Positions 13,826 to 20,212 of a stretch of 21,834 bases of DNA are shown one piece after another. The notes under the pieces are model-generated. The model saw only the letters and a program-made list of their open reading frames with translations. It did not search any database and was not told the origin of the DNA. The stretch lies in the NCBI GenBank assembly GCA_021789795.1, contig JAJYJA010000020.1, positions 1 to 21,834 on the forward strand, in the 5' to 3' direction. The stretch comes from Deltaproteobacteria bacterium. GTDB taxonomy: Bacteria; Desulfobacterota; Desulfobulbia; Desulfobulbales; VMSU01. Position 1 is the stretch's first letter, and every line of letters begins with the position of its first letter. The translations under genes were made by a program, and so were the position numbers.

Positions 13826-15349
13826 ATGGATTTAGCAAGCACGGTGCAGTGGGCCCGGGCGCAATTCGCCCTGACCGCCATGTACCACTGGATCTTCGTG
13901 CCCTTGACCCTGGGGCTGTCGTTTCTGGTGGCCTTTTTCGAGTCGATCTACCTCTCGACCGGCAATCCGGAGTGGAAGCGGCTCACCAAGTTCTGGATGA
14001 CCCTGTTCGGGGTCAACTTCGCCATCGGGGTGGCCACCGGCATCATCATGGAGTTCGAGTTCGGCACCAACTGGTCCAACTACTCCTGGATGGTGGGCGA
14101 CATCTTCGGGGCGCCGCTGGCGGTGGAGGGCATCTTCGCCTTCTTCCTGGAGGCCACCTTCTTCGCGGTGATGTTCTTCGGCTGGGAGCGGGTGGGCAAG
14201 GGCTTCCACCTCTTTTCCACCTGGATGGTGGCGGTGGGCTCCAACCTCTCGGCCCTGTGGATTCTGATCGCCAACGGCTGGATGCAGTTTCCCACCGGCA
14301 TGGCCTTCAACCCCGACCTGGCCCGCTTCGAGATGCGCGACATCTGGGCGGTAATCCTGTCGCCGGTGGCCCTGGACAAGTTCATGCACGCCACCAGTTC
14401 GAGCTTCGTGGTGGGCTCCCTGTTCGTGGTCGGGGTCTCGGCCCTCTTCCTGCTTCAGGGCCGGCATCTGACGATGGCCAAGCGCAGCATGGCGGTGGCG
14501 GCGGTCTTCGGGCTCATCTCCTCGCTGTTTGTGGGGATTAACGGCGACGAGTCGGCCTACTCGGTGGCTCAGCGCCAGCCCATGAAGCTCGCGGCCATGG
14601 AGGGGCTGTACGATGGCGCGGCCCCGGCGCCGTTGGTGCTCGGCGGGATCATCAACCCGATGAAGAATCCGGGCGACGCGGGTTCCGATTTCCTGGCCGT
14701 GGTCAAGGCCCCCGGGCTGCTCTCGCTTTTGGCCGAACGTAAGCTGGGGGCCTTTGTGCCGGGCATCAACGACCTGGCCTTCGGCAACCCCGCCCGCCAG
14801 ATCGTAGGGGCCAAGGAGCGGATCGCCAGCGGTCGGATTGCGGTGCGGGAGCTGGCCAGCTACAAGGAGGCCCAGGCGCGGGGCGATGTCCAGGCCGCGG
14901 CCCAGTCCCTGGCGGGGTTCAAGACCCACGAGAGCGACCTGGGCTACGGCTATCTTAAAAACCCCTTGGACGCCGTGCCGCCGGTGGCCACCACCTTCTA
15001 CAGCTTCCACCTGATGGTGGTCTTGGGCACCCTCTTCCCGCTCCTCTTCCTGCTCGTCCTCTACCACCTCTACCAGGGCGACATCGAGCGCTGCCCCTGG
15101 CTCAACCGGGCCTCCTTCCTCTTTTTGTTCCTGGGCTATATCGCCAGCCAGGCGGGTTGGGTGCTGGCCGAGGTGGGCCGCCAGCCCTGGGCGATTCAGA
15201 ATCTCCTGCCGGTGGGGGTGGCCGCCACCCCCATCGCCGCTGGCAACGTCAAGCTCACCTTCTTCATCTTCCTGACCCTGTTCACGGCGCTGCTGATCGC
15301 CGAGATCGGCATCATGGCCAGGCAGATCAAAATCGGACCGGAGGACTAA
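13826..15349 (+). CDS. cydA: Cytochrome bd oxidase subunit I
   Basis: 507 residues, a normal length. AGGAGGA lies upstream of the ATG. This membrane subunit carries hemes b558, b595 and d and oxidises quinol while reducing O2 to water. Visible ligands and conserved residues: His21 (MYHW), Glu101 and Glu109 (VEGIFAFFLEA), His188 (DKFMHATSS), Met397 (FHLMVVLG) and GRQPW (451-455). The quinol loop begins at QRQPMKLAAMEG (250-261) and is of moderate length, so the long E. coli-type Q-loop insertion seems absent. The gene follows DUF4492 after a hairpin-containing 78-base gap, and its stop lies 3 bases before the cydB ATG. It should serve high-affinity O2 respiration or detoxification in an otherwise anaerobic lifestyle. 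Confidence 0.97.
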   Translation: MDLASTVQWARAQFALTAMYHWIFVPLTLGLSFLVAFFESIYLSTGNPEWKRLTKFWMTLFGVNFAIGVATGIIMEFEFGTNWSNYSWMVGDIFGAPLAVEGIFAFFLEATFFAVMFFGWERVGKGFHLFSTWMVAVGSNLSALWILIANGWMQFPTGMAFNPDLARFEMRDIWAVILSPVALDKFMHATSSSFVVGSLFVVGVSALFLLQGRHLTMAKRSMAVAAVFGLISSLFVGINGDESAYSVAQRQPMKLAAMEGLYDGAAPAPLVLGGIINPMKNPGDAGSDFLAVVKAPGLLSLLAERKLGAFVPGINDLAFGNPARQIVGAKERIASGRIAVRELASYKEAQARGDVQAAAQSLAGFKTHESDLGYGYLKNPLDAVPPVATTFYSFHLMVVLGTLFPLLFLLVLYHLYQGDIERCPWLNRASFLFLFLGYIASQAGWVLAEVGRQPWAIQNLLPVGVAATPIAAGNVKLTFFIFLTLFTALLIAEIGIMARQIKIGPED

Positions 15350-15352
15350 GCG

Positions 15353-16489
15353 ATGATCGGCAACCTTGACCAAAAGACCCTGCAAGACATCTGGTGGCTG
15401 ATCGCCTCCCTGGTCGGCTCGCTCTTTCTGTTTCTGACCTTTGTCCAGGGTGGCCAGACCCTGCTGTTCACCGTCGCCCGGAACGAGCTGGACAAGTCAC
15501 TGATCGTCAACTCCATCGGCCGCAAGTGGGAGCTGACCTTCACCACCCTGGTGCTGTTCGGCGGCGCCCTGTTCGCCGCCTTCCCGCTCTTCTACGCCAC
15601 CAGCTTCGGCGGCGCCTACTGGGTGTGGATGCTGATCCTCTTCACCTTCATCGGTCAGGCGGTGAGCTTCGAGTACCGGAGCAAGCCCGGCAACCTGCTG
15701 GGCGCCAAGACCTACGAGGGGTTTATGTTCATCAACGGCAGCCTGGGCCTGCTCTTGATCGGGGCGGCGGTGGGCACCTTCTTCACCGGCTCTAGCTTTG
15801 TGCTCAACCCCTACCACTCGGTGGCCTGGCAGACCCCGTTCCACGGCCTGGAGGCGGCGACCAACCCCTTCAACCTCGGGCTGGGTCTGTTTCTGGTCTT
15901 TCTGGCCCGGACGTTAGGGGCGCTGTACCTGGTAAACAACCTCGACCACCCGCCCCTGACCGGGCGCTGCCGCCGGGCGGCCTGGAACAACTTCCTCTGC
16001 TCCCTGCCCTTTCTGCTCGGGGTCTTGGCCGGGCTGCTGACCATGCGTGGCTTCGCGGTCGATCCGGCCACCGGCCAGGTAAGCATGGAGGTCGGCAAAT
16101 ACCTGCACAACCTCCTGGCCATGCCGCTGGTGGCGATGCTGCTGCTGGCCGGGCTTTCGGGGGTGATCTGGGGGGTGATCTCGGTTCGTTTCCTAAACCA
16201 GGACGGCGGCATCTGGTTTGCCGGGCTGGGCACGGTGCTGGTGGGGCTGGCCCTGTTCTCGCTCGCCGGTTACCACCACACCGCCTTCTACCCCTCGGTC
16301 AGTGACCTGCAGTCGAGCCTGACCATTCACAACGCCTCCAGCAGCCACTACACCCTGACCGCCATGACCTATGTCGCCCTGGCCGTGCCCCTGGTGGTGG
16401 CCTACATCTGGTACGTCTGGCGGCAGATGGACGCCAGGAAGCTGTCGCCCGCGGAAATGGACGGCGAGTACGCCAAGGAGCTGTACTGA
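15353..16489 (+). CDS. cydB: Cytochrome bd oxidase subunit II
   Basis: 378 residues, a normal length for CydB. The ATG is 3 bases after the cydA stop; GGAGG within the end of cydA serves as the ribosome binding site. Multiple membrane helices are evident (for example about 14-31, 62-81, 90-105 and 125-145). Family segments near the N-terminus include DIWWLIASLVGSLFLFLTF and FVQGGQTLLF, then the loop segment FEYRSKPGN (107-115). CydB pairs with CydA in the inner membrane as the structural second subunit. No cydCD heme/thiol exporter genes are in the window, so they must be elsewhere if present. Confidence 0.96.
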   Translation: MIGNLDQKTLQDIWWLIASLVGSLFLFLTFVQGGQTLLFTVARNELDKSLIVNSIGRKWELTFTTLVLFGGALFAAFPLFYATSFGGAYWVWMLILFTFIGQAVSFEYRSKPGNLLGAKTYEGFMFINGSLGLLLIGAAVGTFFTGSSFVLNPYHSVAWQTPFHGLEAATNPFNLGLGLFLVFLARTLGALYLVNNLDHPPLTGRCRRAAWNNFLCSLPFLLGVLAGLLTMRGFAVDPATGQVSMEVGKYLHNLLAMPLVAMLLLAGLSGVIWGVISVRFLNQDGGIWFAGLGTVLVGLALFSLAGYHHTAFYPSVSDLQSSLTIHNASSSHYTLTAMTYVALAVPLVVAYIWYVWRQMDARKLSPAEMDGEYAKELY

Positions 16490-16494
16490 GGGCC

Positions 16495-16551
16495 GGGGGT
16501 TCGCCCCCTCCCGGTGGTTAAAAATCATCCGGGGCCCCGTCGCGGGGGCCC
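16495..16551 (+). promoter_or_regulatory. Two GC-rich stem-loops between cydB and the cydX-like gene
   Basis: GGGGG (16495-16499) pairs with CCCCC (16504-16508) around a TTCG loop, 6 bases after the cydB stop. GGGCCCC (16532-16538) pairs with GGGGCCC (16545-16551). Neither is followed by a T-tract and a small gene with a good ribosome binding site follows, so these are probably intercistronic stability or processing elements, not terminators. Confidence 0.5.
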
Positions 16552-16575
16552 ACCAAATCCTGGGAGGATCAAGAT

Positions 16576-16668
16576 ATGGTCGTTTTGATGCTGATTGGCT
16601 GGCTGGCCACCATCGCTGTCTCTTACTACGCCGCAGGCGCGCTCCTCAGGCGGCTAGACTTGTGGTAG
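16576..16668 (+). CDS. cydX: CydX-like 30-residue membrane subunit of cytochrome bd
   Basis: ATG at 16576 with GGGAGG about 8 bases upstream; stop TAG at 16666-16668. The peptide starts MVVLMLIGWLATIAVSYYAA and ends LLRRLDLW. It is one hydrophobic helix with a basic C-terminal end, the expected shape for the tiny third subunit (CydX, CydS or CbdX types) that binds CydA and stabilises its hemes. The position directly after cydB and before the operon terminator supports this. Its sequence does not obviously match E. coli CydX, so the assignment rests on size, topology, ribosome binding site and position. Confidence 0.7.
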   Translation: MVVLMLIGWLATIAVSYYAAGALLRRLDLW

Positions 16669-16721
16669 GGTAAGGCGCGATTAGTGCGGTGGGCAGGCAG
16701 CCTGCCGGACAAAAAATAAGT

Positions 16722-16758
16722 GGGGGTAGGAAGGCGTCGTCTTTCTCCCCCCTTTTTT
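16722..16758 (+). terminator. Rho-independent terminator of the cyd operon
   Basis: GGGGGTAGGAAG pairs with CTTTCTCCCCC (one bulge, one G-U pair) to form a stem of about 11 bp, followed directly by six T. It lies 54 bases after the cydX-like stop. A second GC-rich inverted repeat, GGCAGGC/GCCTGCC at 16692-16706, precedes it. The following stretch to 16880 shows no gene. Confidence 0.85.
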
Positions 16759-16882
16759 GTGGAACATCGCCGGGTGAAAGCCGCCTCGCCTCGCGGGGTT
16801 GGGGTTTTTCCGGGGCACGCTGGGATTTTTCTCTCATTGAAGGGCGAGGTAGGAGATACTTGTCGGGGCGGGGAAATTTTTC

Positions 16883-16912
16883 TTGACCACCAGGGCGCCT
16901 TGTCCGCATACT
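16883..16912 (+). promoter_or_regulatory. Candidate promoter giving a leaderless response regulator mRNA
   Basis: TTGACC (16883-16888) and CATACT (16907-16912) are separated by 18 bases. The -10 ends only 7 bases before the ATG at 16920, so the predicted transcript would begin at or next to the start codon. No Shine-Dalgarno-like purine run precedes that ATG, which fits leaderless translation. Confidence 0.45.
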
Positions 16913-16919
16913 TAAAAAC

Positions 16920-17537
16920 ATGACGCCCGCCTCTCCCGCCTCGCCTCCCAAGATTCTGATTGTCGACGACCACCCCGCCACCCGCAGGCTGCTGGAAGAG
17001 GTGTTGGGCCGGGACTACGCCGTGGTCCTGGCCCGCACCGGCGAGGAGGCCCTCTCCCGGCTCAAGGCCTGCCCGGATATTGACCTGGTGCTGCTTGACG
17101 TGGTCATGCCAGGGATAAATGGCTACCAGGTCTGCCAGGCGATCCGGCAGGATGCCGCCACCCGCGATCTGCCGGTGGTCTTCCTGACCGTGCTGGACGA
17201 GGCCCACGACGAGGCCCGGGGCTTCGAGGCGGGGGTGACCGACTACATCGTCAAGCCCATCAGCCGCCTGCGCCTCTTGGCCAGGGTCAGGAACCAACTG
17301 GCGGTGCGTCAGAAACAGCGGGAGCTGGAGGTGAGGAACCGGGAGCTGATGCAGGCCCTGGAGCAGATCAAGACCTTGCACGGTATCCTGCCCATCTGCT
17401 CCTTCTGCAAGCAGATCCGCAACGATCAGGGGGCCTGGCAGTTACTGGAGGAGTACATCCAATCCCACTCGGATACCCAGTTCAGCCACAGCGTCTGCCC
17501 CCAATGCGCCAAGGAGCATTACCCGGAACTGTTCTAG
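16920..17537 (+). CDS. Response regulator: receiver, coiled coil and Cys4 zinc-ribbon-like tail
   Basis: 205 residues. Residues 11-128 are a receiver domain with Asp16/Asp17, phospho-acceptor Asp60 (LLLDVVMPG), Thr90 and Lys112 (VKP). Residues about 129-155 are a charged coiled coil. The tail (156-205) has CSFC (Cys160, Cys163), KQIRNDQGAW, an EEYIQSHS segment and CPQC (Cys193, Cys196), probably a zinc-binding module. I recall this tail at the end of many PAS and receiver proteins in Desulfobacterota; its role is not known to me. There is no DNA-binding or enzymatic output domain, so output is probably by protein contact. It is 64 bases before the hydrogenase genes with no terminator seen between, so co-transcription is possible. 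No histidine kinase is adjacent. Confidence 0.85.
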   Translation: MTPASPASPPKILIVDDHPATRRLLEEVLGRDYAVVLARTGEEALSRLKACPDIDLVLLDVVMPGINGYQVCQAIRQDAATRDLPVVFLTVLDEAHDEARGFEAGVTDYIVKPISRLRLLARVRNQLAVRQKQRELEVRNRELMQALEQIKTLHGILPICSFCKQIRNDQGAWQLLEEYIQSHSDTQFSHSVCPQCAKEHYPELF

Positions 17538-17601
17538 CGGTAGTGCCTGGCGCGGCATGAAAACCTCTCGCCTTAAAAACGTCCGCAGCCAGGAGTAAGC
17601 G

Positions 17602-19113
17602 ATGAAAGTTGACCTGGGCCCCATCACCCGCATCGAGGGCCATCTGAACGTCCGCACCACCATCGACAACGGGGTGGTGACCGAGGCCCAGTGCATGTCG
17701 GAGATGTTCCGGGGCTTTGAGATCTTCCTCAAGGGCCGCGACCCCTTGGACGCCCAGCAAATCACCCAGCGCATCTGCGGCGTCTGCCCTTACGCCCACG
17801 CCATCGCCTCCTCGTATGCCCAGGAAAACGCCTATAAGATCCAGGCCCCGGCCAACGGGCGGATCCTGCACAACTTGATTCAAGGCGCCAATCACCTCTA
17901 CGACTACCTGCTGCACTTCTACCAGCTCTCGGCGCTCGATTTCGTCGATGTCACCGCCATCCTTAAGTACACCGGCAAGGACGAAGAGCTCCTCGCCGTC
18001 AAACAGTGGGTGCAGGCCGAGTTGTCCCGGAAGAAGGCCTTCCCCGCCGCCCCTTTTCTGCCTAGGCTCTCCGGGCAATACATCAACGACCCCGAGCTCA
18101 ACATCGGGGCCTTGAAGCACTATCTGGAGGCCATGACCATGGAGCGGAAGGCCAACCAGGCGGCGGCCATCTTCGGCGGCAAATTCCCCCACTCGACCGC
18201 CATCTTTCCCGGCGGCTGCACCCAGGAGGCGCGCATCGATCTCATCGCCGCCTATCAGGCGCTGATCCGGGAGGTGCGGGACTTCATCCGCGACAAGTAT
18301 ATTCCCGACGTGGTGGCGGTGGCGGGATTGTTTCCGGAATACTGGAAGATCGGGGTCAGCCGGGGCGGCTTTATGTCTTACGGCCTCCTGCCCATGACCC
18401 CCGATCCGCAGGGCAAGCAACTGTTCGCCGCCGGGGCGCTGCTGGACGGTCAGGTGACGCCGGTCGATTTCGGCCAGATCACCCAGGACGTGAAATACGC
18501 CCGTTACTCCTCGGCCAGCGGCCGGACGGTTAGGGATTCGGAGATCACCCCCGCCGCCGGCAAGGAGGGGGCCTACACCTGGAGCAAGGCCCCGCGTTAC
18601 GGCGGGAAGATGATGGAGGTCGGGCCGGCGGCCAGGGTGCTGGTCGATTATCATCAGGGAAACAATCCAGACTTGAAGGCGCTGGTGGACAAGTGCGCCG
18701 GTCAGGCCCAGATCACCCCCCAGGAGCTGAACTCGGTGCTGGGCCGGCACCTGTGCCGCGCCCTGCAGGCGGCGGTGATCGCCGATTTTTTGCTGGCGGA
18801 GACGGAGCGGCTCGATCCCGGCGCCCCCACCATGGCCGAGCTGGCCATCCCGGAAAGCGGCGAGGGTTTCGGGGCGACCGAGGCCTCCCGCGGCGCCCTG
18901 TTACACTACTTAAAGATCGAAAAGGGCAAGATCGCCAAGTACGAGTGCGTGGTGCCCACCACCTGGAACGCCTCCCCCCGCGACGATCAGGGCCAGCCGG
19001 GGGCCATGGAGTCGGCCCTGATCGGCACCAAGGTGGCGACGCCGGAGGAGCAGATCGAATCGGTAAGGGTCGTGCACTCCTTTGACCCCTGCATCGCCTG
19101 CGCGGTACATTAA
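17602..19113 (+). CDS. [NiFe] hydrogenase large subunit without C-terminal extension
   Basis: 503 residues; AGGAG upstream of the ATG. The active-site motifs are present: ITRIEGH (8-14, with Glu12), RICGVC (57-62; Cys59, Cys62) with His66, and the C-terminal DPCIACAVH (495-503; Cys497, Cys500). These four cysteines should hold the Ni-Fe(CN)2CO centre. The stop codon follows directly after the final His. In most exported enzymes a further peptide of about 15-25 residues follows this His and is removed by a maturation protease; here none is encoded. The partner small subunit has a Tat signal, so the heterodimer is expected in the periplasm, the large subunit being carried across with it. The large-then-small gene order is the reverse of the usual group 1 order. 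No maturation genes are nearby. Confidence 0.95.
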   Translation: MKVDLGPITRIEGHLNVRTTIDNGVVTEAQCMSEMFRGFEIFLKGRDPLDAQQITQRICGVCPYAHAIASSYAQENAYKIQAPANGRILHNLIQGANHLYDYLLHFYQLSALDFVDVTAILKYTGKDEELLAVKQWVQAELSRKKAFPAAPFLPRLSGQYINDPELNIGALKHYLEAMTMERKANQAAAIFGGKFPHSTAIFPGGCTQEARIDLIAAYQALIREVRDFIRDKYIPDVVAVAGLFPEYWKIGVSRGGFMSYGLLPMTPDPQGKQLFAAGALLDGQVTPVDFGQITQDVKYARYSSASGRTVRDSEITPAAGKEGAYTWSKAPRYGGKMMEVGPAARVLVDYHQGNNPDLKALVDKCAGQAQITPQELNSVLGRHLCRALQAAVIADFLLAETERLDPGAPTMAELAIPESGEGFGATEASRGALLHYLKIEKGKIAKYECVVPTTWNASPRDDQGQPGAMESALIGTKVATPEEQIESVRVVHSFDPCIACAVH

Positions 19114-19165
19114 TGCCAGCCTCTGGCAAAAGGCCCGGTTGCGGGGCCAATGGTGAGGAACAACC

Positions 19166-20077
19166 ATGATCCATCGTCGGGATTTTTTGAAATTCGCCGC
19201 CACCCTGGCCGCGGTTTTTGGCCTTGACGCCCTGCCGGAGCCGGTGTTGGCGGCCTTGAAAAAAATCGACCCCGAGGCGGTGCCCAAGCTGATCTACCTG
19301 CAAGGGCTGTCCTGCACCGGCTGCTCGATCTCGCTGTTGCAGGCGGTGGCGCCGTCGCCGCTGACCATGATCACCAAGTATTCCCAGCTGGTCTTTCACG
19401 CCGATCTCTCCGCCATCTCCGGGGCCAAGGCCTTGGATTTGGTGGATAAATATCTGTCCGGCCAGGCGGGGGAGTACTTTCTGGCGGTGGAGGGCGCCAT
19501 TCCCGAGGCGATGCCCGAGGCCTGCTACCTGGGCGACAAGCCCTTTGCCCACTACCTGGAACAGGCGGCCAAGACCATGAGCGGCGCCATCGCCGTCGGC
19601 GCCTGCGCCTGCGACGGCGGCATCCCCGCCGCCGAGGGCAACCCCACTGGCGCCATTGGCTTAAAGGAGTTCTACCGCAAACGCAACTTAACCGGCAAGC
19701 TGGTGATCAACGTCCGGGGCTGCTCGGTGCATCCCGATTGGGTCTGGTACACCATCATCAACCTGGTGAAGATCGGGGCGCCGGAGCTGGTAAACGATGC
19801 GCCCAAGCTCTTCTTCAGCCGCAAGGTGCATGAGAGCTGCCCCCGCTATCACGACTTCCAGGAGGAGATCTTCGCCAAGAAGCTCGGCGACCGGGGCTGC
19901 CTGTTCAAGCTCGGCTGCCAGGGGCCGGACACCTATGCCGACTGCCCGACCCGCTGGTGGAACGGGGGCCGCACCTGGTGCATCGACAGCAACGCCCCGT
20001 GCATCGGCTGCGCCTCGCCCAGTTTTGCCAGGCGCAAGGACTTTCCCTTCTACCGGATTGGCGAAGTCAACAAATAA
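19166..20077 (+). CDS. [NiFe] hydrogenase small subunit, Tat-exported, three Fe-S clusters
   Basis: 303 residues; GAGG upstream of the ATG. Residues 1-30 are a Tat signal (RRDFLKFAATLAAVFG). Proximal cluster ligands: Cys50 and Cys53 (LSCTGC), Cys147 (GACACDGG) and Cys186 (RGCSVHP). Distal: His222, Cys225, Cys245 and Cys251. Medial: Cys260, Cys279 and Cys282, plus Cys272, which replaces the Pro that normally makes this a [3Fe-4S] cluster; a [4Fe-4S] cluster is therefore expected, as in NiFeSe enzymes. The extra cysteines of O2-tolerant membrane hydrogenases are absent (Gly at both places). Cys149 is an additional cysteine near the proximal site. There is no C-terminal membrane anchor and no cytochrome b gene follows, so electrons probably go to a soluble periplasmic cytochrome c. 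It starts 52 bases after the large subunit gene, across a small GGCCC/GGGCC hairpin. Confidence 0.95.
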   Translation: MIHRRDFLKFAATLAAVFGLDALPEPVLAALKKIDPEAVPKLIYLQGLSCTGCSISLLQAVAPSPLTMITKYSQLVFHADLSAISGAKALDLVDKYLSGQAGEYFLAVEGAIPEAMPEACYLGDKPFAHYLEQAAKTMSGAIAVGACACDGGIPAAEGNPTGAIGLKEFYRKRNLTGKLVINVRGCSVHPDWVWYTIINLVKIGAPELVNDAPKLFFSRKVHESCPRYHDFQEEIFAKKLGDRGCLFKLGCQGPDTYADCPTRWWNGGRTWCIDSNAPCIGCASPSFARRKDFPFYRIGEVNK

Positions 20078-20100
20078 TGATGATGGCTTCGCCAAAAGGC

Positions 20101-20205
20101 CGATCTGCGGCGGCGGGGCGGTTTGCAGATCGTCCCTGTTGCTTAGCCATCGGCTAGCTGTTGGCGGGATCATCAACAGATAATCTCCTTAATTTTTCCA
20201 AGGAG
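20101..20205 (+). promoter_or_regulatory. Structured leader of the heme chemoreceptor gene with Shine-Dalgarno-sequestering stem
   Basis: Four successive inverted repeats fill the gap between the hydrogenase and the chemoreceptor. CGATCTGC/GCAGATCG (20101-20108 and 20125-20132) is 8 bp. TAGCC/GGCTA (20144-20148 and 20152-20156) is 5 bp. CTGTTG/CAACAG (20158-20163 and 20174-20179) is 6 bp. CTCCTT/AAGGAG (20185-20190 and 20200-20205) is 6 bp. The last one pairs exactly with the ribosome binding site of the ATG at 20213. The first may terminate hydrogenase transcription, although its T-tract is poor. No known riboswitch class was recognised. Confidence 0.55.
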
Positions 20206-20212
20206 CGCGTCC

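Noticed and set aside
13832..15385. 517-codon minus-strand frame opposite cydA
   Set aside because: An antisense shadow of cydA; composition is low-complexity and no motif is recognisable.
16495..16551. Rho-independent terminator after cydB
   Set aside because: The stems are strong but no T-tract follows either one, and a gene with a good ribosome binding site comes next; the true terminator is at 16722-16758.
19090..19113. Selenocysteine codon at the hydrogenase L2 motif
   Set aside because: The relevant codon in DPCIAC is TGC, not TGA, so this is a NiFe and not a NiFeSe large subunit despite the NiFeSe-like medial cluster of its partner.
19166..20077. O2-tolerant (group 1d type) proximal cluster with six cysteines
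   Set aside because: The two supernumerary positions are Gly (SCTGC, not CTCC; DGG, not WGC); Cys149 is not at either place.
20101..20205. Cyclic di-GMP (GEMM) or other known riboswitch
   Set aside because: The conserved GEMM core and other class signatures that I know are not present; only generic stems are seen.
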